This document shows positions 25,311-34,500 of a stretch of DNA of 64,000 nt, piece by piece. A program made the translations under genes and the position numbers. The stretch is taken from contig NZ_JAUSQL010000001.1 of the NCBI RefSeq assembly GCF_030811095.1, forward strand, positions 992,001 through 1,056,000. Direction: 5' to 3'. Each line of letters opens with the position of its first letter. Within the stretch, counting starts at the first letter, position 1. The notes below the pieces were generated by a model that was not told the DNA's origin, did no database searches, and was given only the letters and a program-made list of their open reading frames with translations. This DNA comes from Trueperella abortisuis (GTDB lineage Bacteria > Actinomycetota > Actinomycetes > Actinomycetales > Actinomycetaceae).

Positions 25311-28300
25311 ATGGCTAAGAACTTCGCTCACCTCCACGTCCACACCGACTATTCGTTGCTCGATGGGGCTGCGAAGATTGACCGCCTGGTCAAGGAGGTG
25401 GCGGCGCTCGGCCAGCCCGCCGTGGCCATCACGGATCACGGAAACCTGCACGGCGCCTACGAACTGTACAAGGCGGCGAACAAGGCCGGGATCAAGCCGA
25501 TCATCGGCCTGGAGGCTTACATGACGCCGGGCACCTCCCGCCATGATAAGACCCGCGTGTTTTGGGGTACGGAGGCTCAGCGGAGGGACGACGTGTCGGC
25601 GCGCGGCTCCTACACGCACATGACTTTGCTGGCGGAGACCACGGAGGGCATGCATAACCTCTTCCGCATGCAGTCGCTCGCCTCGATCGAGGGCACGCTG
25701 GGCAAGGCGGCGCGTATTGATCGGGAGCTGCTTGAAAAGTACCACCACGGGCTCATCGGCACCGCCGGATGCCCGTCGGGGGAGATCCAGACCAGGCTCC
25801 GGCTGGGCCAGTTCGATGAGGCGCTGAAGGCGGCGGGTGAGTTCCAGGATATCTTTGGCAAGGAGAGCTTTTACTTTGAGCTTATGGATCACGGCCTGGA
25901 CATCGAGCGCCGGGTCAAAGACGATCTTCTCGCGATCGCCCGCAAGATTGACGCGCCGCTATTGGCTACCAACGATTCTCATTACGTCACCCAGGATCAG
26001 TCAACGGTTCAGGACGCGATGCTGGCCTTGAACTCGGGCTCCACGCTCATGGATCCGGATCGCTTCCGCTTCGAGGGCACGGGCTACTACATCCGCACCA
26101 CGGAAGACATGTGGAATTCCTTCGGTCACCTCCAGGGTGCCTGCGAGAACACGCTGGCGATCGTGGAGCGTTGCAACGTCCACTTTGACACCACGGCGGA
26201 CGGCGTGAACTACATGCCGAAGTTCCCGGTGCCCAGCGGTGAGGATGAAAAGTCGTGGTTTGTGCGCGAGGTCAATGAGGGCCTCCACCGGCGCTACGGG
26301 GAAGTCATTCCGGATGACGTGCGCAAGCGGGCGGACTATGAGATGGACGTGATCTTGCAGATGGACTTCCCGGGATACTTCCTCGTGGTCTCGGACTACA
26401 TTCGTTGGGCGCGCCGCAACGGGATCCGGGTGGGCCCGGGGCGAGGATCCGGAGCAGGCTCGATGGTGGCCTACGCGCTTGAGATCACACAGCTCGATCC
26501 GATCAAGCACGATTTGCTGTTTGAGAGGTTCTTGAACCCCGAGCGCATCTCGATGCCCGATCTTGATATCGACTTCGACGATAGCAGGCGGGACGAGGTG
26601 ATCGAGTACGTCGAGGAGAAGTACGGCAAGGACAAGGTCTCCCAGGTGGTCACCTTCGGCACGATCAAGGCCAAGCAGTCCCTCAAGGATGCGTCCCGGG
26701 TGCTCGGCTATCCCTACGAGATGGGCGATCGGCTGACAAAGGCGATGCCGCCGTCGGTGATGGGCAAGGACATCCCGGTCAACGAACTGTTTAACAAGGA
26801 CAATCCGCGCTACGCGGAGGCGGGGGAGATCCGCGAACTGATCGAGAACGATCCGGACTGCAAGAAGGTCTACGATCTCGCCTGCGGGCTGGAGGGGATG
26901 ACACGCCAGACGGGCATGCACGCCTGCGCGGTCATCATGTCCTCCAAGACGTTGACCGATGTTATCCCCGTCATGATGCGTCAGCAGGACGGGGCCATCC
27001 TCACCCAGTTCGAGTACCCCGAATGTGAGGAGCTGGGCCTGATCAAGATGGACTTCCTTGGCCTGTCAAACCTCACGGTGATCGAGGCGGCGCTGGCGAA
27101 CATCCGGGTGAACGGCAAGGAAGCGCCGGATATTGACAACATCCCGCTTGACGATCCCAAGACGTACGATCTGCTTGCCCGCGGCGATACGCTCGGCATC
27201 TTCCAGCTCGATGGAGCGGGCATGCGCACCCTGCTTCGGCAGATGAAGATGGACAGCTTCGCTGATATCTCCGCCGTCTCTGCCCTCTACCGCCCGGGCC
27301 CCATGGGCGCGAACTCGCACACGAACTACGCGTTGCGCAAGAACGGTCTGCAGGAGAAGACCCCGATCCATCCCGAGCTGGAGGAGGCACTCGAGGATAT
27401 CCTCGGAGTTACCCATGGCCTGATTGTCTTCCAGGAGCAGGTGATGCGTATCGCCCAGAAGCTCGCCGGTTTCACGCTCGGCCAGGCAGATATCCTGCGC
27501 AAGGCGATGGGTAAGAAGAAAGCTGAGGTGCTACAGCAGCAATTCGCCAGCTTCTCCCAGGGCATGCTTGACAACGGCTTCTCCCAGGACTCCATCGACA
27601 CCCTGTGGAACATCCTGCTGCCCTTCTCCTCCTACGCCTTCAACAAGTCGCATTCGGAGGCATACGCGCTGGTCTCCTACCAGACGGCCTACCTCAAGGC
27701 ACACTTCCCTGCCGAGTTTATGGCGGCGCTGCTCACCTCGAAGATGTCGGATAAGACGAAGGTGGCCACCTACCTTGCCGAATGCCGCCGCATGGGGATC
27801 AACGTGCTCGTGCCGGACGTCAACAGCTCGTTGGCGGACTACACGGCGGTGGGCGAAGAGATCCGCGTGGGTCTGAGGGCCGTTCGCAACGTGGGAACAA
27901 ACGTGGTGGAGGGTATCATCAAGGCTCGCGAGGAGAAGGGCCCCTTCACCTCGTTCCAGGACTTCCTCGACAAGATCCCGCTCTCTGCCTGCAACAAGCG
28001 TTCGATCGAGTGCCTCGTCAAGGCGGGAGGCTTTGACTCGCTGGGGGAGTGCCGCCGGGCGCTCGTGGCCGTGGTGGAGGAGGCAATCGACGCCGTGATC
28101 CCGATCAAGCGCAACGAAGCCGCCGGCCAGTTCGATCTCTTTGGGGATCTGGGCCTAGGGGTTCGCGAGGGTTTCGAGGTCACCATCCCGGACATCCCCG
28201 AGTGGGACAAGCGCGAGAAGCTTAACTTTGAGCGCGAAATGCTCGGCTTGTACGTCTCTGATCATCCGCTGTCCGGCATGGAGAACTTCCTCAATCGAGC

Positions 28301-28856
28301 GGCGGACACCACCGTGGTCGACCTCCTTGAGTCGGACAACGTCCGTGACGGGCAGACGGTGACGATCGCGGGCATCATCTCGGCAGTCCAGACGAAGATC
28401 ACGAAGAAGTCGGGTAAGGCGTGGGCGATCGCCACGATCGAGGACCGCACGGGGCCGATCGACGTCAACTTCTTTCCGGCCACCTATCAGCAGGTCTCTT
28501 CGATGCTGATCCCGGACTCGGTTGTTATCGTCGAGGCGCGGGCGCAGGTGGAGGACGAGGGGCCCGTCAAGCTGTCCGCCAGATCAATGAAGTTGCCGCC
28601 GGCGGGGGAGATCGAGATCGACTACCCGATCGACATCGCGATCGACGAGTACGCATGCAACGCCATGAACGTCGATCATCTCGCCCAGATCCTGTCCCGC
28701 TACCCGGGCAATTCGCCGGTACGCCTGCACGTATGGTGCGCCACCCGGAAAAAGATGGTGGTGGTCGAGGTGGCCAGCCAGTACTGGGTGTCCCCCGAGC
28801 CTTCGCTTTACACGGAGCTCAAGGTGCTACTGGGTCGGGACTGCGTCCTGTCGTGA
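25311..28856 (+). CDS. dnaE: DNA polymerase III alpha subunit (replicative)
   Basis: An 1181-residue family C polymerase, full length for DnaE1. The PHP domain is at residues 3-210 (HLHVHTDYSLLDGA, ITDHGNLHG), the palm domain carries PDLDIDFDD near residues 412-420 with two catalytic aspartates, and a helix-hairpin-helix, an OB-fold (near 1010-1085) and a C-terminal domain follow. No intein insertion is seen. The ATG at 25311 is chosen because it restores the standard N-terminus and lies 7 bases after TAGACT; an upstream in-frame ATG at 25248 lacks support. It sits directly downstream of the division cluster. Confidence 0.96.
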   Translation: MAKNFAHLHVHTDYSLLDGAAKIDRLVKEVAALGQPAVAITDHGNLHGAYELYKAANKAGIKPIIGLEAYMTPGTSRHDKTRVFWGTEAQRRDDVSARGSYTHMTLLAETTEGMHNLFRMQSLASIEGTLGKAARIDRELLEKYHHGLIGTAGCPSGEIQTRLRLGQFDEALKAAGEFQDIFGKESFYFELMDHGLDIERRVKDDLLAIARKIDAPLLATNDSHYVTQDQSTVQDAMLALNSGSTLMDPDRFRFEGTGYYIRTTEDMWNSFGHLQGACENTLAIVERCNVHFDTTADGVNYMPKFPVPSGEDEKSWFVREVNEGLHRRYGEVIPDDVRKRADYEMDVILQMDFPGYFLVVSDYIRWARRNGIRVGPGRGSGAGSMVAYALEITQLDPIKHDLLFERFLNPERISMPDLDIDFDDSRRDEVIEYVEEKYGKDKVSQVVTFGTIKAKQSLKDASRVLGYPYEMGDRLTKAMPPSVMGKDIPVNELFNKDNPRYAEAGEIRELIENDPDCKKVYDLACGLEGMTRQTGMHACAVIMSSKTLTDVIPVMMRQQDGAILTQFEYPECEELGLIKMDFLGLSNLTVIEAALANIRVNGKEAPDIDNIPLDDPKTYDLLARGDTLGIFQLDGAGMRTLLRQMKMDSFADISAVSALYRPGPMGANSHTNYALRKNGLQEKTPIHPELEEALEDILGVTHGLIVFQEQVMRIAQKLAGFTLGQADILRKAMGKKKAEVLQQQFASFSQGMLDNGFSQDSIDTLWNILLPFSSYAFNKSHSEAYALVSYQTAYLKAHFPAEFMAALLTSKMSDKTKVATYLAECRRMGINVLVPDVNSSLADYTAVGEEIRVGLRAVRNVGTNVVEGIIKAREEKGPFTSFQDFLDKIPLSACNKRSIECLVKAGGFDSLGECRRALVAVVEEAIDAVIPIKRNEAAGQFDLFGDLGLGVREGFEVTIPDIPEWDKREKLNFEREMLGLYVSDHPLSGMENFLNRAADTTVVDLLESDNVRDGQTVTIAGIISAVQTKITKKSGKAWAIATIEDRTGPIDVNFFPATYQQVSSMLIPDSVVIVEARAQVEDEGPVKLSARSMKLPPAGEIEIDYPIDIAIDEYACNAMNVDHLAQILSRYPGNSPVRLHVWCATRKKMVVVEVASQYWVSPEPSLYTELKVLLGRDCVLS

Positions 28857-28894
28857 CGGGAGCGTAGGGCTCCTCTCCTCTTCGACGAGGTTAG

Positions 28895-29104
28895 CTAATC
28901 CTCGACGACCCTGACGCGGTAGCCGCCGGCCTCCACCACGTCGTCGGCGGAGAGCTTGTGGTGGCGGCGGGTTTCGACCGCGCCGTTGACAAGGACCTCG
29001 CCGGCGGCGATGAGCTCGCTGGCATGACCGCCCGTCTCCACAAGGTTTGCTAGCTTGAGGAACTGGCTGAGCTTGATGGGCAGGCGCACGGGTATTTCTT
29101 CCAT
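28895..29104 (-). CDS. Small S4 RNA-binding domain protein
   Basis: A 69-residue protein consisting of one S4 domain (IKLSQFLKLANLVETGG, then AAGEVLVNGAVETRR), similar to YbcJ/YaaA-type proteins that bind structured RNA. The target is unknown. ATG 29104 gives the compact domain; the open frame continues upstream to 29200 but that extension looks noncoding. It is the last gene in the minus-strand run that begins with znuA. It is convergent with dnaE, 38 bases apart. Confidence 0.78.
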   Translation of the reverse strand: MEEIPVRLPIKLSQFLKLANLVETGGHASELIAAGEVLVNGAVETRRHHKLSADDVVEAGGYRVRVVED

Positions 29105-29144
29105 GACACTATGGTGTCTCACGAGCGGCTCTGGCGCAATCGCG

Positions 29145-29690
29145 TCAGTCGATGGTCGCGTGTGCGGCGGGCTCATTGTGGGTGCGCCGCCAGAGCACAA
29201 TGCCGACGACGAGGACGAGCAGCGCTAGGAGCGCCCACGGCGATCCCGTGGCCGCCCGGAAGGTCGCGGCCCAGACGGCCCAGCCGATCGTCGTGTAGAT
29301 GAGAGCCCAGGCCAGCGCGCCCGGGATGCTCGCCACGAAGTAGCGTAGCCACGGCATGGCGATCACTCCGGCGGAGAGCTGGATGAGGGTCTGGAGGCCG
29401 ACCGTGAGGAAAGAGAGCGGAATCATTGGCCAGCCGCGCCGGCGCAGCACGGCGATGGTGCGCTGGGTGGAGTCGGCGTGTATCTTGTCGTATACACGCA
29501 GTCGCCAGCCGGCGTCGGGCCGCCCGCGCGTCATGATGAAGGAGCCCATGTAGCGCCCGATCCAGTAGATCGCCTGCGAGCGAGAGAACGCGCCGAAGAG
29601 GAAGAAAAGGTAGACGAACGCGACCGGGCCACTTTGGACGAATCCTGCTATCGCGTCGAAGATCTGCACGAGGTCTACTTTACGCGACAC
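29145..29690 (-). CDS. VTT/DedA-like membrane protein
   Basis: A 181-residue membrane protein with about four hydrophobic segments. The middle part (RRRGWPMIPLSFLTVGLQTLIQ and the following MPWLRYFVASIPGALAWALIY) is like the VTT (DedA/SNARE-associated) domain, whose members include lipid flippases and scramblases. It is shorter than typical DedA (about 200-220). The GTG start follows zur by 18 bases. TATTTT lies 5 bases before the GTG, so a separate promoter is possible. Function here is uncertain; cotranscription with zinc genes may be incidental. Confidence 0.7.
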   Translation of the reverse strand: MSRKVDLVQIFDAIAGFVQSGPVAFVYLFFLFGAFSRSQAIYWIGRYMGSFIMTRGRPDAGWRLRVYDKIHADSTQRTIAVLRRRGWPMIPLSFLTVGLQTLIQLSAGVIAMPWLRYFVASIPGALAWALIYTTIGWAVWAATFRAATGSPWALLALLVLVVGIVLWRRTHNEPAAHATID

Positions 29691-29708
29691 TCAGCAAAAT
29701 AGGAAAGC

Positions 29709-30104
29709 CTAACGTTCGGCGTTGGCGGCGCAATTGGCGCACAGGCCGTAGATTTCGATGTCGTGGGAGACGTCTGTGAAGCCGTTGTCCTTAGCGACAC
29801 TCTTGGTCAGCTCCTCGAGCTGGGGGATGAAAAGCTCCACGGTTTTCCCACAGTTGCGACACAGGAGGTGATGATGATGGCCGTCGTCGGCGCAGTGGCG
29901 GAAGAGCTGGACGTCGCTGCCTTCCTGGCGCAACACGTCAACGGTTCCCTGCTCGGCGAGGGCCTGAAGGTTGCGGTAGACCGTGGCCAGTCCGACCTTC
30001 TCGCCACGCTCGAGGAGGAGCTCATGGATGCGCTGGGCCGGCAAGAACTCCTCAGTCTCAGAGAGCAAAGTGGCAAGGGCGTTGCGTTGCCGTGTCATTC
30101 TCAT
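29709..30104 (-). CDS. zur: Fur family regulator, probable zinc uptake regulator
   Basis: A 131-residue Fur-family protein. The winged helix (TRQRNALATLL through ATVYRNLQ) occupies residues 4-60, the histidine-rich DDGHHHHLLCRNCG metal site follows, and CANCA near the C-terminus completes the paired CxxC structural zinc site. Its place at the end of znuA-znuC-znuB argues for zinc (Zur) as the sensed metal. The ATG has GGAGG 7 bases upstream. A candidate Zur operator is at 32925-32941, so the operon would be self-regulated. Confidence 0.88.
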   Translation of the reverse strand: MRMTRQRNALATLLSETEEFLPAQRIHELLLERGEKVGLATVYRNLQALAEQGTVDVLRQEGSDVQLFRHCADDGHHHHLLCRNCGKTVELFIPQLEELTKSVAKDNGFTDVSHDIEIYGLCANCAANAER

Positions 30105-30125
30105 AGGAAACCTCCACCTTTCATC

Positions 30126-31061
30126 TTAGCGTAAGTGCGCTTGCTCGCAGGGCGCATCTGTGCCACCGACCTCCACGTCGGGCACGTGGTGGGGGTGAGG
30201 GTGGCGGTGGACGTCGCGCCGAAGTGCCCTCATGACCAGCGGCCGGAGCGCGACGACGACGGCGTACAGCGCCACGGCTAGCACGACGATGGTGGCGCCG
30301 GGGGACCAGGGCTTGATGTAGGTGACCACCAGCCCGGTGACGGCGACGACGACCCCGATCGCCATCGCTGCCCGCATCGTGGCCTTGAACGAACGCGAGA
30401 TGGACTGGGCGATGGCCACCGGGATTACCATCAGCGCGGAGACGAGGAGGGCCCCGACGATCCGCATGGCGAGGGCGACGGTGAGCGCCGCCGTCACGGA
30501 GATGAGAATGGACAGCAACCCGGTGGGTAGCCCCGAGGCGCGGGCGAATTCCTCATCGTGGCACAGTGCGAAGAGCGCTGGGCGTAGTCCGATACCGACG
30601 GCAAGAATGAGGATTGTCAACCCGATCGTGAGGTAGGTGTCGGTCTGGGTCACGGTGGAGATCGAGCCGAAGAGGTAGGCGTTGAGGTTCGACGTGGTGC
30701 CACCCGCAATGCCGATGAGGAGCACGCCTCCGGCGATACCGCCGTAAAAGAGCATGGCGAGCGCGACGTCGCCGGAGGCGTGGCCGCGCGTGCGCATCCA
30801 CTCGATGAGGAGCACGCCGATCACGGAGGCGAGGATAGCGCCCGGGACGGCCCACGCGTCCTTGTCGATCGCGCCGGCCGCGCTGGCGGCCAGCCAGCCG
30901 AGCGCAACGCCAGTCAGGGCCACGTGCCCGATCCCGTCTCCAAGAAGGGTCAGGCGGCGCTGGACGAGGTAGGTGCCCACCACCGGGGCGGCGAGCCCGA
31001 CGAGCACCGCGACGATGAGTGCGCGCTGCATGAAGGTGGAGGAGAGCATATCGACGATCAC
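30126..31061 (-). CDS. znuB: Zinc ABC transporter permease
   Basis: A 311-residue ABC-3 family permease with eight or nine membrane helices. Typical stretches are QRRLTLLGDGIGHVALTGVALG near the N-terminus and GALLVSALMVIPVAIAQ. The cytoplasmic C-terminus carries a metal-binding-looking tail (HRHPHPHH). GTG 31061 is chosen because it overlaps the znuC stop (GTGA) and has GGAGG six bases upstream; the open frame reaches 31079. It forms the importer with ZnuC and ZnuA. Confidence 0.9.
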   Translation of the reverse strand: MIVDMLSSTFMQRALIVAVLVGLAAPVVGTYLVQRRLTLLGDGIGHVALTGVALGWLAASAAGAIDKDAWAVPGAILASVIGVLLIEWMRTRGHASGDVALAMLFYGGIAGGVLLIGIAGGTTSNLNAYLFGSISTVTQTDTYLTIGLTILILAVGIGLRPALFALCHDEEFARASGLPTGLLSILISVTAALTVALAMRIVGALLVSALMVIPVAIAQSISRSFKATMRAAMAIGVVVAVTGLVVTYIKPWSPGATIVVLAVALYAVVVALRPLVMRALRRDVHRHPHPHHVPDVEVGGTDAPCEQAHLR

Positions 31062-31840
31062 AGGGGGCCTCCCATCCATGGGGATCGGTAATGTGGGGCG
31101 TCATCCCCGTGGCGGTGGACGTGGTCGTGCCCGGGCAGGGCGTGGTGGCCCGAGCCGTGCAGGTCGCTCACGTCGGCGGTGTGCTCGAGTACCCGCCCGG
31201 CGTCGAGGATGAGGGCCTCGTCGACCAGCTCGCGATACTCATGGACCTCGTGAAGGACGAGGATGATCGTCTTACCCCTGACCTTCTGTGTCGACAGCGT
31301 TGCGAGGATGGTCTCGCGGGAGGAGGAGTCGACGCCGGCGAAGGGCTCGTCGAGGATGATGAGGTCCGGGTCGCGCACAAGCGCGCGGGCTGTGAGGATG
31401 CGCTGTTGCTGGCCGCCGGAGAAGGTCTGGACCGACTCGTCGGCGCGCTCGGCCAGCCCGACCGTCTCGAGCGCGGCCATCGCTGCGTCGCGACCGCCGC
31501 GCCGGGGGCGCAGCCGGCTGCCGTAGACGAGGCCGCCCATGACGGTCTCGAGGGCGGTTGCGGGGACGCCGGAGGTCGCCGTCGTGCGCTGGGGAGCAAA
31601 GCCGATACGGGCCCAGTCAACCTTGCGTCGGGAGGCGAGGTTCGTGCCAAAAAGCGTGATCGTGCCGGCGGATGTCGGGATGGCCCCGACCAGTGCACGC
31701 ACGAGCGTGGACTTGCCGGAGCCATTCGCGCCAAGTACGGCGAGGGTGCGACCCTGCGCGAGTTCAAAGTCAATCCCCAAGAGGATGTGAGCGGACCCGA
31801 GCTGAACGTGCAGGCCACTCGCGCTTACCGCTGTTGTCAT
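31058..31840 (-). CDS. znuC: Zinc ABC transporter ATP-binding protein
   Basis: A 260-residue ABC ATPase with Walker A GANGSGKST near residue 37, Q-loop FAPQR, signature FSGGQQQR, Walker B IILDEPFAGVD and the switch histidine in LVLHEVHE. The last 30 residues are histidine-rich, as in ZnuB, suggesting metal buffering at the cytoplasmic side. ATG 31840 overlaps the znuA stop by ATGA and has a GGGG site about 7 bases upstream; GTG 31846 is an alternative. Confidence 0.92.
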   Translation of the reverse strand: MTTAVSASGLHVQLGSAHILLGIDFELAQGRTLAVLGANGSGKSTLVRALVGAIPTSAGTITLFGTNLASRRKVDWARIGFAPQRTTATSGVPATALETVMGGLVYGSRLRPRRGGRDAAMAALETVGLAERADESVQTFSGGQQQRILTARALVRDPDLIILDEPFAGVDSSSRETILATLSTQKVRGKTIILVLHEVHEYRELVDEALILDAGRVLEHTADVSDLHGSGHHALPGHDHVHRHGDDAPHYRSPWMGGPL

Positions 31841-32904
31841 GAACACCCCATGGAGCTACGAAGCAGGCTGATGTCCTGCTTCAACACGTCGATGTAGTCC
31901 ATGTTAGGGTCACGCTGGGTTGCGGCGGGGTCGAGGACGTCGACCTTGAGACCAAGGTCATCGCCGATGGCCTTAGCTGTCTTCGTCTCGCCGTCCGAGG
32001 TGGCGAAGACCGTGTTGATGTCGTGTTCTGTGACGATGTCCTGGATCTCGCGGATGCGCGCCGGGGAGGGCTCAATCTCCGGGTCGAAACCGGCGATTCC
32101 GATCTGGTTCAGCCCTGCCTCGAGGGCTAGGTAGGAGAATGCCTTGTGGGAGACGAGGAAGGAATCGGTGCGGCACTGGGTGGCGTCGATGCCCTTCAGC
32201 TCGTCGACGAGGGCCTGCAGGTCGGCCTTGACGGCCTTCGCGTTGGCCTCGTATGTGGCCCTGTTCGCCTCGTCGAGACCGGCGAGCTTCTCGGCAACCG
32301 TGTCCGCGGCAAGGATCATGCGGGCCGGGTCGGTCCAGAAGTGCGGGTCGTGGGTGCCGTGGTCGTGGCCGTCGCCCTCTTCGTGGTCGTGAGCTTCGTG
32401 GTCGTGAGCCTCGGCGTCGTGGTCGGCGTGGTCGGCGTCGTGGTCGGCGTGGTCGGCGTCGTGGTCTGCGTGGTCGTGATCTTCGCCGTCGTGCGGGTCG
32501 GTGCCGAGCGCGTCGAAGGGCAGGAGATTTACGGATTCGCCGATGTTTACGGCGGAGACGCCGGAGGCCGTGATCGCGTCGTCGATGGCGGGGGAGAGCT
32601 TGGCGATGTAGAGGACGAGGTCCGACTGGGACAGCTCGGCGACCTCCTTCGGCGAGAGCTCGACGCCGTGGGCATCGGAGCCCGGCGGGGTCAGGTCCGT
32701 GATTGCCACGTGGTCGGCCCCGATCCGCTCGGCCAGGTAGCTCAGCGGGTAGAACGACGTCGTGACCTTGAGCGCTCCGGCGGAGGAGGCGCTACTGGAG
32801 GAAGCGACGCTGCTGGGGGAGCCGGCACCGTTGGAGCCGGACGAACATGCGCCGAGCGCGAGGGCGCCGGCGAAGAAAAGGGGAGCGATTTTTGACAGCT
32901 TCAT
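31837..32904 (-). CDS. znuA: Zinc-binding lipoprotein of ABC importer
   Basis: A 355-residue solute-binding lipoprotein of cluster 9. The signal peptide ends in the lipobox LGAC (about residues 15-21), then a Ser/Gly-rich linker. The metal site residues appear in SDAHGVELSP and THDPHFWTDP. Between them is a long flexible His/Asp loop with HADHDAD repeats, typical of zinc-specific proteins. ATG 32904 is preferred: a -35 TTGACT and -10 GATAAT with an 18-base spacer end exactly 7 bases before it, so the message is probably leaderless. The promoter overlaps a likely Zur box. Confidence 0.92.
   Translation of the reverse strand: MKLSKIAPLFFAGALALGACSSGSNGAGSPSSVASSSSASSAGALKVTTSFYPLSYLAERIGADHVAITDLTPPGSDAHGVELSPKEVAELSQSDLVLYIAKLSPAIDDAITASGVSAVNIGESVNLLPFDALGTDPHDGEDHDHADHDADHADHDADHADHDAEAHDHEAHDHEEGDGHDHGTHDPHFWTDPARMILAADTVAEKLAGLDEANRATYEANAKAVKADLQALVDELKGIDATQCRTDSFLVSHKAFSYLALEAGLNQIGIAGFDPEIEPSPARIREIQDIVTEHDINTVFATSDGETKTAKAIGDDLGLKVDVLDPAATQRDPNMDYIDVLKQDISLLRSSMGCS
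32411..32473. repeat. Three 21-bp tandem repeats in znuA
   Basis: Two exact and one single-mismatch copy of a 21-base unit (32411-32431, 32432-32452, 32453-32473), encoding HADHDAD-type heptads in the metal loop of ZnuA. The unit is in frame, so copy-number change would lengthen or shorten the loop without a frameshift. Confidence 0.85.
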
Positions 32905-32911
32905 GGATAGC

Positions 32912-32941
32912 ATTATCAACCCACTTGAGAATGACAGTCAA
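32912..32941 (-). promoter_or_regulatory. znuA promoter with candidate Zur operator
   Basis: On the minus strand, -35 TTGACT (32941-32936) and -10 GATAAT (32917-32912) are 18 bases apart. TTGAGAATGACAGTCAA on the plus strand (32925-32941) is an imperfect palindrome resembling the Fur/Zur type (TTGA...TCAA ends with an AATGA core) and covers the -35. Confidence 0.6.
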
Positions 32942-33022
32942 TATCTGGTGATGCCTTACACAAGGGCGGACTCCGTGCAAACGCGGCGCGCATCATAGAA
33001 TGCAAGCGAACCTTTGTCTGGC

Positions 33023-33086
33023 CACCGGGTTTCCGGTGAACCGCGGCAGCCAGCCGCGGATAGTGATCCACGCCATCCGGGTGTGG
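33023..33086 (+). promoter_or_regulatory. Structured leader of glyQS (three hairpins)
   Basis: Three successive potential hairpins precede the glyQS ribosome site: CACCGG/CCGGTG (33023-33038), CCGCGG/CCGCGG (33041-33059) and CCAC/GTGG (about 33068-33086). GGTGAACCGCGG between the first two resembles the core of the T-box, but no stem I with a specifier loop fits in the short leader. Confidence 0.35.
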
Positions 33087-33105
33087 CTAAGAAAGGAGCG
33101 CAACA

Positions 33106-34500
33106 GTGGCCAAGCAGGCACCTTCGCGTCTCGATCAAGCAATTTCCCTCGCGAAGCGGCGCGGCTTCGTCTTCCCCTCGGGAGAAATCTACGGCGGCAC
33201 GCGTTCCGCGTGGGACTACGGGCCGCTCGGCGTCGAGCTTAAGGAAAACGTCAAGCGCCAGTGGTGGAAGCGCAACGTGCAGGGTCGCGCCGACGTCGTC
33301 GGTCTGGATTCGTCCATCATCCTCCCGCGTCAGGTCTGGCACGCCTCCGGCCACGTGGACACGTTCTCCGACCCCCTCGTCGAGTGCCTCGAGTGCCACA
33401 AGCGCCTGCGCGAGGACGAGCTCATCGAGCAGTACGCCGCCAAGCACGAGGTGGCCGAAGCCGACGTGACGATGGACGACGTGGTGTGCCCCAACTGCGG
33501 TAACCGCGGCAAGTGGACCGAGCCGCGCGCGTTCTCCGGCATGCTTAAGACCTTCCTCGGCCCCGTCGACGACGAGGCCGGGCTTCACTACCTGCGCCCC
33601 GAGACCGCCCAGGGAATCTTCGTTAACTTCAACAACGTCATGACGTCGGCGCGCATGAAGCCCCCGTTCGGCATCGCCCAGACTGGTAAGTCCTTCCGCA
33701 ACGAGATCACCCCGGGCAACTTCATCTTCCGCACCCGCGAGTTCGAGCAAATGGAGATCGAGTTCTTCGTCAAGCCGGGCGAGGACGAGGAATGGCACCA
33801 AAAGTGGATCGATGAGCGCCTCGCCTTCTACATCGACCTCGGTATCGACCCGGCCAACCTGCGCCTCTACGAGCACCCGCAGGAGAAGCTCTCCCACTAC
33901 TCCAAGCGCACGGTGGACATCGAATACCGCTTCGGCTTCCCCAACTCCGAGTTCGGCGAGCTTGAAGGCATCGCCAACCGCACCGACTTCGACCTCACCG
34001 CGCACTCGGAGGCCTCCGGCAAGAAGCTGGAGTACTTCGACCAGCAGACCGGTGAACGCTACACCCCCTACGTCATCGAGCCCTCCGCGGGCCTGACCCG
34101 CTCGCTCATGGCCTTCCTCGTGGAGGCCTACGCCGAGGACGAGGCACCCAACACGAAGGGAGGGGTGGACAAGCGGGTGGTGCTCAAGCTCGACCCGCGC
34201 CTGGCCCCGGTGAAGGCGGCCATCCTTCCGCTCTCGCGCAAGGAGGAGCTGACCTCGGTGGCGAAGGACGTCGCCGCGCAGCTGCGCAAGTACTGGAACA
34301 TCGACTACGACGACGCCGGAGCGGTCGGCCGCCGCTATCGCCGCCAGGATGAGATCGGCACGCCCTACTGCGTGACGATTGACTTCGACACCCTGGAGGA
34401 CAAGGCCGTGACGGTGCGCGAGCGCGACTCGATGGAGCAGGTGCGCATCCCGCTGGAGGAGGTCAAGACGTTCCTGTCCGAGAAGCTGGCTGGCTGTTAG
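33106..34500 (+). CDS. glyQS: Glycyl-tRNA synthetase (dimeric class II)
   Basis: A 464-residue class II aminoacyl-tRNA synthetase that charges tRNA-Gly, of the single-chain type typical of actinobacteria. It starts [25 protein letters not shown], contains a zinc-type CxxC pair (CLECHK near 91 and CPNCGN near 128), motif 2 around [21 protein letters not shown] and motif 3 GLTRSLMAF near residue 330. The anticodon-binding domain follows. The GTG has AAAGGAG 8 bases upstream. The next gene starts on the last base of its stop codon. Confidence 0.95.
   Translation: MAKQAPSRLDQAISLAKRRGFVFPSGEIYGGTRSAWDYGPLGVELKENVKRQWWKRNVQGRADVVGLDSSIILPRQVWHASGHVDTFSDPLVECLECHKRLREDELIEQYAAKHEVAEADVTMDDVVCPNCGNRGKWTEPRAFSGMLKTFLGPVDDEAGLHYLRPETAQGIFVNFNNVMTSARMKPPFGIAQTGKSFRNEITPGNFIFRTREFEQMEIEFFVKPGEDEEWHQKWIDERLAFYIDLGIDPANLRLYEHPQEKLSHYSKRTVDIEYRFGFPNSEFGELEGIANRTDFDLTAHSEASGKKLEYFDQQTGERYTPYVIEPSAGLTRSLMAFLVEAYAEDEAPNTKGGVDKRVVLKLDPRLAPVKAAILPLSRKEELTSVAKDVAAQLRKYWNIDYDDAGAVGRRYRRQDEIGTPYCVTIDFDTLEDKAVTVRERDSMEQVRIPLEEVKTFLSEKLAGC

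Noticed and set aside
32405..32480. CRISPR-like repeats
   Set aside because: The repeats are tandem without spacers and lie in the coding frame of znuA.
33001..33105. A genuine T-box riboswitch before glyQS
   Set aside because: The leader is too short for stem I with a specifier loop, and the core differs from the T-box consensus; kept only as a low-confidence structured leader.
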